Of a DNA stretch of 8,019 nt, positions 1 to 4,726 are shown piece by piece. How positions within the stretch are numbered: the first letter of the stretch is position 1; each line of letters opens with the position of its first letter. Below the pieces are notes generated by a model that did no database searches, was not told the origin of the DNA, and saw nothing but the letters and a program-made list of their open reading frames with translations. Source of the stretch: Ignavibacteriaceae bacterium (GTDB taxonomy: Bacteria; Bacteroidota; Ignavibacteria; Ignavibacteriales; Ignavibacteriaceae); the NCBI GenBank assembly GCA_031292465.1, contig JARLHB010000157.1, forward strand, positions 1 through 8,019, in the 5' to 3' direction. A program made the translations under genes and the position numbers.

Positions 1-2
1 AT

Positions 3-326
3 ATAGATGATTCAAAGAGGTGTCTAATTAGAGTATGGTACAGTTTTATTAAAAATCTTAATGAAAAGTTTTTGAAACTTTATGGCGATGATACATGGCT
101 AATAATTTATCACAATATCAGTGTTTTTCATATTAGTGACAATGGTTTTTGGATTAATATTATCTTTAATATGAAAGATGAATTCGAAAAAAGAGGATTA
201 ATAGATTTTTCGAAATCACCTTATGAAAAAATATTTGTTTTAAATTCTGATTTAACTGAAGTTGTTCAGATTTATCCTGATGATAGAGTGATATTTTCGG
301 AGTATGCACAATATTCACTAAAGTAG
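3..326 (+). CDS. 3' end of an unrecognised AT-rich gene (5' truncated by window edge)
   Basis: The frame is open from the window edge to a TAG stop at 324-326, giving 107 visible residues. A TTG at 72 is the only obvious internal start candidate. Because codons 3-71 are also open and read like protein (for example RVWYSFIKNLNEKF), I take this as the C-terminal part of a longer gene. The protein is rich in aromatic and aliphatic residues alternating with Asp, Glu, Lys and Asn. It has no clear transmembrane segment, signal peptide or catalytic motif. I do not recognise the family. By my count about 84 of the 326 bases are G or C (near 26%), clearly lower than the trp and argS genes, which suggests accessory or acquired DNA. 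It is followed after 46 bases by the HicB-like gene on the same strand. An immunity-type or toxin-associated protein would suit that neighbour, but nothing in the sequence shows it. Confidence 0.6.
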   Translation: MDDSKRCLIRVWYSFIKNLNEKFLKLYGDDTWLIIYHNISVFHISDNGFWINIIFNMKDEFEKRGLIDFSKSPYEKIFVLNSDLTEVVQIYPDDRVIFSEYAQYSLK

Positions 327-362
327 CTACTAACTTGAATAAGATCATATAATTATCCACAT

Positions 363-368
363 TGAGGT
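363..368 (+). promoter_or_regulatory. ribosome binding site of the HicB-like gene
   Basis: TGAGGT lies four bases upstream of the ATG at 373. It is complementary to the 3' end of 16S rRNA and supports that start codon for a very short gene. Confidence 0.55.
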
Positions 369-372
369 ACCG

Positions 373-555
373 ATGAAGTTCAGGATAGCCGTACAAAAAG
401 ACGAAGACGGAATATTTGTTGCTGAATGTCCTATTTTGCCTGGATGCATATCGCAAGGTAACAATAGAAAAGAAGCACTTGTCAATATCCAGGATGCTAT
501 TAAAGGATATTTAGAAAGCCTCAAAAAGCATAACGAGCCGATACCACACAAATAA
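373..555 (+). CDS. HicB-like antitoxin-family protein, without a neighbouring HicA
   Basis: This 60-residue protein has the pattern of the HicB N-terminal fold (UPF0150-like). It has an opening beta strand (MKFRIAVQKDEDG), the hallmark PxLPGCxSQG at residues 20-29, then EAL-x-NI-x-x-AI and YLESL at 34-50, and a closing EPIP. Proteins of this size usually lack a separate C-terminal DNA-binding helix-turn-helix or ribbon domain, and none is seen here. In known HicAB systems the partner HicA is a small double-stranded-RNA-binding-fold mRNA interferase encoded just before or after HicB. Here the 46 bases upstream are too short for one, and argS begins immediately downstream on the opposite strand. 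It is therefore a solitary HicB-like protein, either an orphan antitoxin or one with another role. The start is supported by a Shine-Dalgarno-like sequence. The stop TAA at 553-555 directly abuts the argS stop. Confidence 0.8.
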   Translation: MKFRIAVQKDEDGIFVAECPILPGCISQGNNRKEALVNIQDAIKGYLESLKKHNEPIPHK

Positions 556-2184
556 TTACATTCTCTCCGGCGCAGTAACGCCAAGAATACTTAACCCGTT
601 TTTTAATACAATTTTTGTAGCCATAGCAAGCGCCACCCTTGCCTCTGCAAGTTTCTTTTCCGTACCCAATATTCTGCAGAATGTGTAGAATTTATGGAAT
701 GCTGCCGCCAGCTCTTCAAGGTAACTGCAAATGCGGTGGGATTCATGCAACTCTGCGCTTACAAGAACTTCTTCCCTGAAAGTATGAATCTTTCTTAATA
801 ACTGCTGCTCTTCGTTTGTTACAAGCAAATCAAGATTTTCAGTTGAGGCTTTCAATTCTTCTTTTTCAATCATCTTCAATACCGAACAGATCCTTGCATG
901 CGCATACTGTAAATAGAAGACAGGATTTTCATCCGACTGTTTTTTTGCAACAGCCAGATCAAAATTCATGTGTGTGGAAATATCGCGCATGTTAAAAAAG
1001 TATCTTACTACGTCTGAACCCACTTCATCAACCAGTTCATCAAGCGTAATGTAATTAGCTTTACGCGTGGACATTTTTACAACTTCCCCGCCCTCCATAA
1101 TTGTAACAAACTGGTGGATAAGCACCTTAACTTTTTCAGAATCATACCCCAGTGCTTTTAAACCTGCCAGCACATCAGGATAAGTTGCATTATGATCTGA
1201 GCCGAAAATATCTATCATCAAATCATAGCCGCGTTTGAATTTATTCGTATGATAAGCAATATCAGGCAGCCTGTAAGTTGGCTCCCCGGTAGATTTAACT
1301 ATTACTTTATCCTGCTCATTACCAAGTTCTGTAAGCTTAAGCCATACAGCGCCTTCTTTTTCGTAAGATAAGTTTTTCTCTTTAAATGCATCTAATACTT
1401 CGCGTATTTTGCCTTCTTCATAAAGCGAGTTTTCATTAAAAAATGTTTTATGGATAATCCCCAGCCTCCCCAACGACTTTTTAATATCCTTAAATATTTC
1501 AGATTCCGCTTTTTCTTTAAATGCGCCTTCTGCCGGTTCATTTAACAATTTATTGCCGTGCTCATCAAGCAGGCTTTTTGCAATGTCTTTTATATACTCG
1601 CCCTGATAATAATCCTGCGGAAACTCAACATTTTGCCCCAGCAGTTCAAAATAACGAAGCCTTACGGAATCACCCAAGACACGCATCTGCCTGCCTGCAT
1701 TGTTAAAGTAATATTCACGGTCAACGGAATAGCCAATCCATTCCAGCATGTTTGCAAGCGTATCACCGAATACTGCATTCCTTCCATGCCCTACAGTTAA
1801 AGGGCCTGTAGGATTTGCAGAAACAAATTCAACATTAGCTCTTTTCCCGGCATATTTATTAGACTTGCCGTAATTATCTGTTAATGCCAATACGTCTTTG
1901 GTTATTTCCGTAATAAAAGACTTTGTAAAGAAAAAATTTATAAAGCCCGGGCCTGCTATTTCAACCTTCTCAATTATTTTAGGATCAATTTCTAACTTTG
2001 TAATTATCTCTTCTGCAATTTCGCGCGGTTTTCTTTTTAGCTTTTTAGTCAGGAGCATTGCAGCATTTGAAGACAAATCGCCATGTGAACCAATTTTGGG
2101 CACTTCAAAAGTGATATTAATGTCTTTAAGATATTCTAAATTAGCAGCAGCGTTTTTAAATAACGAGTATAAGTAGTACTTCAA
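556..2184 (-). CDS. argS: arginyl-tRNA synthetase
   Basis: A class I aminoacyl-tRNA synthetase that attaches arginine to tRNA-Arg in the cytoplasm, 542 residues, close to the usual ArgRS length. The N-terminal ArgRS additional domain covers about residues 1-85 and contains the typical IGSHGDLSSN and AGPGFINF. The catalytic Rossmann fold follows, with ANPTGPLTVGHGR at 123-135 in place of the HIGH signature, GDSVRLRY and FGSDHNATYPD (327-337). The second signature is KMSTRKAN (370-377). The C-terminal anticodon-binding DALR domain starts near NPVFYLQYAHARI and ends GLSILGVTAPERM. The start is TTG at 2182-2184: AAGGA lies six bases upstream and an in-frame TAA occurs just before it. It follows rsfS after 47 bases on the same strand, probably in one transcript. 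The first His of HIGH is replaced by Thr. Identification is very secure. Confidence 0.97.
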   Translation of the reverse strand: MKYYLYSLFKNAAANLEYLKDINITFEVPKIGSHGDLSSNAAMLLTKKLKRKPREIAEEIITKLEIDPKIIEKVEIAGPGFINFFFTKSFITEITKDVLALTDNYGKSNKYAGKRANVEFVSANPTGPLTVGHGRNAVFGDTLANMLEWIGYSVDREYYFNNAGRQMRVLGDSVRLRYFELLGQNVEFPQDYYQGEYIKDIAKSLLDEHGNKLLNEPAEGAFKEKAESEIFKDIKKSLGRLGIIHKTFFNENSLYEEGKIREVLDAFKEKNLSYEKEGAVWLKLTELGNEQDKVIVKSTGEPTYRLPDIAYHTNKFKRGYDLMIDIFGSDHNATYPDVLAGLKALGYDSEKVKVLIHQFVTIMEGGEVVKMSTRKANYITLDELVDEVGSDVVRYFFNMRDISTHMNFDLAVAKKQSDENPVFYLQYAHARICSVLKMIEKEELKASTENLDLLVTNEEQQLLRKIHTFREEVLVSAELHESHRICSYLEELAAAFHKFYTFCRILGTEKKLAEARVALAMATKIVLKNGLSILGVTAPERM

Positions 2185-2190
2185 AATCTT

Positions 2191-2195
2191 TCCTT
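2191..2195 (-). promoter_or_regulatory. ribosome binding site deciding the TTG start of argS
   Basis: On the minus strand AAGGA lies six bases before the TTG at 2182-2184. No ATG is available nearby, and an in-frame TAA lies further upstream, so this site fixes the start. Confidence 0.7.
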
Positions 2196-2231
2196 AAAAT
2201 AAATGATGTATATAAAAGCTTTTAACACATT

Positions 2232-2639
2232 TTACGGCTGGATTTTTTTTGGCCTGCCGCGCTTCTTTGGAGCAGGTTTCTCCGGGGTTAAAACAGGGTC
2301 TTCTACATTAGTTATCTCGGCATCGCCCCACAATTTTTCAAGATTGTAAAACTCCCTTGCTTCTTTCTTAAAAACATGAACAACCACATCTACATAGTCC
2401 AGCAGGACCCAGCTAAGGCTTTTATAGCCTTCGGCGTGCCAGCACTTTATGCCGTCGTCACGTAACTTTTTATCCACTTCATCAGCAATTGCTTTCACCT
2501 GAGTATCAGAGTCGGCACTGCAGACGACGAAGTAATCCGTCATGGTTGTTAGTTGGCTTATACCCAGAATTTTAACATCAAAGCCTTTTTTGTTAAACAT
2601 AAGTTCGGCTATTGTAGTAGCTAACTGCTTTGAATTCAC
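2232..2639 (-). CDS. rsfS: ribosome silencing factor RsfS
   Basis: RsfS (formerly YbeB/Iojap) binds ribosomal protein uL14 on the large subunit and blocks subunit joining when nutrients are scarce. The 135 residues carry the family pattern: an N-terminal helix, VKILGISQLTTMTDYFVVCSA (22-42), the helix with DTQVKAIADEVDKKL, the HAEGYKSLSWVLLDYVDVVVHVF block (68-90), and the closing FYNLEKLWGDAE (97-108). The usual family core ends about there. Here a tail of about 27 residues follows, rich in Pro and Lys, with KKRGRPKK near the end; RGRP resembles the core of an AT-hook DNA-binding motif. The start is GTG at 2637-2639, with AAGGA six bases upstream. It begins 13 bases after the LytR-C-domain gene and is followed by argS, so translation-related genes are grouped here. 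Confidence 0.95.
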   Translation of the reverse strand: MNSKQLATTIAELMFNKKGFDVKILGISQLTTMTDYFVVCSADSDTQVKAIADEVDKKLRDDGIKCWHAEGYKSLSWVLLDYVDVVVHVFKKEAREFYNLEKLWGDAEITNVEDPVLTPEKPAPKKRGRPKKIQP

Positions 2640-2645
2640 GTTGTT

Positions 2646-2650
2646 TCCTT
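2646..2650 (-). promoter_or_regulatory. ribosome binding site deciding the GTG start of rsfS
   Basis: AAGGA on the minus strand lies six bases before the GTG at 2637-2639 and within the 13-base gap after the preceding gene's stop codon. The same sequence and spacing are seen for argS. Confidence 0.7.
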
Positions 2651-2652
2651 TT

Positions 2653-3138
2653 TTATTGATATGGTTTTAAACTATTAAAATCTTTTCCTATTACAAAAGA
2701 TACATCAAGAAAATATTTGCTGCTCATCTGTTGTACAACATATTTACGGCTTACGCCAAGAGAATCGGCAACCCTGTAGGCATTTGCCATATTGCCGGTC
2801 CTGTCTATAACAATCGATTTTTCAACATCATACGAAATATAATTTCCAATCTGCACAACATCAAAATGGCGCTGGCGAAGGTAATCGGTAACTTTATCAG
2901 CCGTACCCGAAAGGCCGCAGCCGTTAAGCACTTCCACCTGAACCGTACCGGTGGAGGATTTTTTTATTTCAGCTTCTTTTATGTTTTTAACGGTAAACTT
3001 ACAGTAGAGTGAATAGGATAAGTAAACAATTATAACCGAAAGAACTATAATAATTAAATTGGAATATAAATTTGCAGATAAACTTTTAGGACCAGCGTTA
3101 TTTATAAACTTTTTTTGCTGCAGATTTCCCTTTATCAA
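2653..3138 (-). CDS. membrane-anchored LytR C-terminal-domain protein
   Basis: A 161-residue protein with a short, basic cytoplasmic N-terminus, one transmembrane helix at about residues 25-45 (NLIIIVLSVIIVYLSYSLY), and an extracytoplasmic part. Residues 65-130 match the LytR_C domain pattern: VQVEVLNGCGLSGTADKVTDYLR, then F-DV-x-x-IGNY, SIVIDRTG and NMANAYRVADSLG. This domain is often found after the catalytic LytR-CpsA-Psr domain of cell-wall glycopolymer transferases. Here it stands alone on a membrane anchor, so no enzyme activity is implied, and its role is unknown. The start is uncertain. The only upstream-limited candidate is TTG at 3136-3138: an in-frame TAA lies two codons earlier, and no ATG occurs before the membrane helix. 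No good Shine-Dalgarno sequence is visible. It appears to be the first gene of an operon with rsfS and argS. Confidence 0.82.
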   Translation of the reverse strand: MIKGNLQQKKFINNAGPKSLSANLYSNLIIIVLSVIIVYLSYSLYCKFTVKNIKEAEIKKSSTGTVQVEVLNGCGLSGTADKVTDYLRQRHFDVVQIGNYISYDVEKSIVIDRTGNMANAYRVADSLGVSRKYVVQQMSSKYFLDVSFVIGKDFNSLKPYQ

Positions 3139-3169
3139 TTTTTACCCGGAAGAAATATATTAAAAATAA

Positions 3170-3183
3170 ACAGGCTTTCCTGT
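3170..3183 (-). terminator. possible weak intrinsic terminator after the exported-protein gene
   Basis: A perfect five-base-pair inverted repeat (ACAGG/CCTGT, four-base loop) is followed on the minus strand by TTATTTTT. It lies about 35 bases past the stop codon of the gene at 3218-3706 and before the LytR-C-domain gene, where a transcript boundary would make sense. The stem is short, so it is only a candidate. Confidence 0.4.
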
Positions 3184-3217
3184 ATGTAATAAACAGCCGC
3201 ACTGGTCATAGGAAGTA

Positions 3218-3706
3218 TCAGAAGCCGTCAAAGAAACCGTACCGGTTGCTTCCGTAATAAGAAAACGGCGAATACATACTGTATGGAAGATTCCTATACT
3301 GAACTGAGATATAAACGTCTTTCCACGGCTGGTAGTTAATGGCGGCGTTGCTGATATAAAATCCGCTGAGAGAATTATTAAACTGTTTTCCAAAAGTACT
3401 GTACGGCGTATTAATTACGCTTGCATCAAGCTCTACATTTAACTTTTCCGTAAACTTATAAGACATACTATTTGTATAAACGCCCATTGCCATTCCCTGT
3501 CCGCTGCCGAAACTTGAATATGACATACCAACCGACTGCTGCATATGGAAGTTTTGCGGATTAACAAAACTAAATAAGTTAAAATTAGAAGATGGCTGAG
3601 CAAGAATTCCGCTTTTGATATCCGGAAGTTGTTCTTCCGTTTCTTTAAATTGTGCATAACCTGTTATTGTTAAAATAACAACAAACAGCATAATCATCTT
3701 TTTCAT
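3218..3706 (-). CDS. small exported protein, probably outer-membrane associated
   Basis: The protein has 162 residues, begins MKKMIMLFVV and has a clear signal peptide of about 19 residues ending in GYAQ. The mature part has no further membrane helix. From about residue 58 it alternates polar and aromatic/hydrophobic residues in short strands: GMSYSSFGSG, AMGVYTNSMSYKF, LNVELDASVI, GFYISNAAINYQP and VYISVQYRNLPYSMY. The chain ends on Phe in a Gly/aromatic-rich tail (YGFFDGF). This is the look of an outer-membrane beta-strand protein, but at about 143 mature residues it would form only a small barrel, or part of one. I do not recognise a named family. The ATG start has AGGG six bases upstream. 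It lies between panD and the LytR-C-domain gene on the same strand; its separation from both suggests its own transcript. Confidence 0.75.
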   Translation of the reverse strand: MKKMIMLFVVILTITGYAQFKETEEQLPDIKSGILAQPSSNFNLFSFVNPQNFHMQQSVGMSYSSFGSGQGMAMGVYTNSMSYKFTEKLNVELDASVINTPYSTFGKQFNNSLSGFYISNAAINYQPWKDVYISVQYRNLPYSMYSPFSYYGSNRYGFFDGF

Positions 3707-3740
3707 AACAATACCCTAATAATTCCAACAGAATATTAAG

Positions 3741-3773
3741 CAAATAGAGAAAAAAAATCAATGAATTTAGCAA
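3741..3773 (-). promoter_or_regulatory. possible promoter of the exported-protein gene
   Basis: On the minus strand TCTATTTG (3741-3748) matches seven of the eight positions of the Bacteroidota -7 element TANNTTTG (counting the two free N positions). A TTG (3771-3773) lies 22 bases upstream. The spacing is acceptable but the match is imperfect, so this is tentative. Confidence 0.25.
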
Positions 3774-3798
3774 AATAGGCTAAAAAATGTCGGCTAAG

Positions 3799-4155
3799 CT
3801 ACACAATCTTAGTAATCTTATTCTGTTTATCTACCGAGACGACTTTAGGCTTATTATTACGGGCTTCTTCTTCTGTCATCTGCGAATATGCAATAATAAT
3901 AACCTCATCGCCAACTGCACCAAGACGGGCTGCCGGACCGTTTAAACATATAACTCCACTGTTGGCATCGCCTTCTATTGTATAGGTTTCCAGCCTGCTG
4001 CCGGTGCTTAAATTAACTACCTGAACCTTTTCACCGGGCAGAATATCCGCCGCTTCAAGTAAAACCTTATCTACAGTTATACTGCCTTCATAGTATAGTT
4101 CCGCCATAGTAACTGTGGCGCGGTGAATTTTTGAACGAAACATTTCTCTTAACAT
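3799..4155 (-). CDS. panD: aspartate 1-decarboxylase (pyruvoyl enzyme proenzyme)
   Basis: PanD decarboxylates L-aspartate to beta-alanine, which PanC joins to pantoate to make pantothenate and then coenzyme A. The 118 residues match the family length. The proenzyme cuts itself between Gly24 and Ser25 (YYEGSIT), turning Ser25 into the pyruvoyl cofactor. Residues important in the E. coli enzyme fall at the same numbers: Lys9, Arg54, Thr57, Tyr58 (GSRLETYTI) and Asn72 (LNGPAARLG). The C-terminal block VGDEVIIIAYSQMTEEEA is also typical. The ATG start gives the usual MLREMFRSKIHR opening; upstream of it the minus strand is A-rich with no Shine-Dalgarno sequence. Other pan genes are not in the window, and no convincing terminator was seen after the TAG stop. 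It is divergent from the trp operon. Confidence 0.97.
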   Translation of the reverse strand: MLREMFRSKIHRATVTMAELYYEGSITVDKVLLEAADILPGEKVQVVNLSTGSRLETYTIEGDANSGVICLNGPAARLGAVGDEVIIIAYSQMTEEEARNNKPKVVSVDKQNKITKIV

Positions 4156-4516
4156 AATAATCTTTTTATTTTAGCTTTTAAATATACTTAGAATAGGCTT
4201 ATAGTTTCAAGGATTTGGCTTAAAGCATCAAAGTATATCACTTCCATTATTTACGCTTAAACCTACTAGATTACTTAACTGTCTTAAAAACAAGCCATTA
4301 AATGACTTAAAAACTATTAGCTATAAGCATAACCAGTATTTTATACAAATAATTGTATGTATCTTGATTATGGATAATATCAATATAAACATGCAATATT
4401 ATGCCTTGGCACTGATTTTAAAAATCTTTATTATGCAGGAAACATTCAGATAATTTTTTAGATTTAAAAAATAATGGCCTTTTACGGCACTTATGGGGCA
4501 TTTAATATTTTCTCAC
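4156..4516. other. AT-rich divergent intergenic region with small dyads
   Basis: About 360 bases between the start of panD and the trp promoter contain no convincing gene or tRNA. Visible structure: ATACAA/TTGTAT with a four-base centre (4343-4358); TTGAT/ATCAA (4364-4383); TGCC-TT-GGCA (4402-4411); and GATTTT-A-AAAATC (4414-4426). CTTAAAAAC occurs twice around 4280-4315. The panD promoter must lie here, but I could not pick it out confidently. The dyads could be regulator sites or chance in AT-rich DNA. Confidence 0.4.
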
Positions 4517-4546
4517 TTGACAAAAAGAAAAACTGTTTTATATTTG
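4517..4546 (+). promoter_or_regulatory. trp operon promoter
   Basis: TTGACA (4517-4522) is followed after 16 bases by TATATTTG (4539-4546). Read as a Bacteroidota promoter this is TTG-N19-TANNTTTG, a full match. Read as a sigma-70 promoter it is TTGACA-N16-TATATT. Both readings place the transcript start at about 4550-4553, only 4-7 bases before the leader-peptide ATG. Confidence 0.75.
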
Positions 4547-4556
4547 TATTTACAAT

Positions 4557-4649
4557 ATGAATAAAATTTTCGGGACATATTATTTTACCAATTCTAACAT
4601 CAATGCTTGGTGGTGGTGGTATAGTATGCAAAATAATATGACCCGGTGA
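4557..4649 (+). CDS. trpL: trp leader peptide with four consecutive Trp codons
   Basis: A 30-codon frame runs from ATG at 4557 to TGA at 4647-4649. Codons 18-21 (4608-4619) are TGG TGG TGG TGG, preceded by Ala and followed by Tyr-Ser-Met. The frame sits between a strong promoter and an intrinsic terminator just before trpE, exactly where an attenuation leader peptide belongs. The role, known for enteric trp operons, is to sense charged tRNA-Trp. A ribosome stalled on the Trp codons changes the folding of the leader RNA and lets transcription continue. There is no Shine-Dalgarno sequence, and the predicted 5' untranslated region is only about 4-7 bases, so initiation may be leaderless or nearly so. 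The peptide is longer than the 14-residue E. coli TrpL, with 17 residues before the Trp run. Four TGG codons in a row by chance is very unlikely in this AT-rich stretch. Confidence 0.88.
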   Translation: MNKIFGTYYFTNSNINAWWWWYSMQNNMTR

Positions 4650-4689
4650 TCTAGAGATTTACATTTTATAATACCAAAAGCCTTCTCAG
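4592..4689 (+). promoter_or_regulatory. trp attenuator: alternative leader RNA pairings
   Basis: Segment 1 (4592-4602) can pair with segment 2 (4647-4656): TGAT with ATCA, then TAGAG with TTCTA, with a small internal loop and one G-U pair. The Trp codons lie in the loop. Segment 2 (CTAGAGA, 4651-4657) can instead pair with TCTCAG (4684-4689), inside the 5' arm of the terminator, leaving one bulged A. A ribosome stalled on the Trp codons would cover segment 1 and favour this second pairing, which breaks the terminator. A ribosome reaching the TGA at 4647 would cover segment 2 and allow termination. The pairings are short and were found by eye, so the exact structures are a model. Confidence 0.5.
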
Positions 4690-4715
4690 AAAACTGGGAA
4701 GGCTTTTTTGTTTTT
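4676..4715 (+). terminator. intrinsic terminator of the trp attenuator
   Basis: AAAAGCCTTCTCAG (4676-4689) and CTGGGAAGGCTTTT (4694-4707) form a 14-base-pair stem with one G-U pair and an AAAA loop. TTTTTT (4704-4709), a G and TTTTT follow. It ends 11 bases before the trpE ATG, so it acts ahead of the structural genes and not at an operon end. Confidence 0.92.
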
Positions 4716-4720
4716 AAAGG
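4716..4720 (+). promoter_or_regulatory. ribosome binding site of trpE
   Basis: AAAGG lies directly after the terminator's T-tract and six bases before the ATG at 4727. It is available only in transcripts that pass the attenuator. Confidence 0.6.
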
Positions 4721-4726
4721 CTATAT

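Noticed and set aside
72..74. TTG as the true start of the leftmost gene.
   Set aside because: The frame continues open to the window edge with protein-like sequence and no ribosome binding site precedes the TTG.
1521..1800. Plus-strand open frames opposite argS.
   Set aside because: They are antisense shadows of a well-supported conserved gene.
3160..3657. Other minus-strand frames overlapping the exported-protein gene.
   Set aside because: They lack a ribosome binding site and protein-like character. The chosen frame has a signal peptide and a start with AGGG upstream.
3791..3798. Sequence after the panD stop, checked for a terminator because GGCTAA occurs twice nearby.
   Set aside because: The copies are in direct orientation and cannot form a hairpin.
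4370..4453. A 27-codon frame (starts MDNINI, ends QETFR) in the panD-trp intergenic region, considered as a small gene.
   Set aside because: It has no ribosome binding site, promoter or recognisable features, and frames of this length are expected by chance in such AT-rich DNA.
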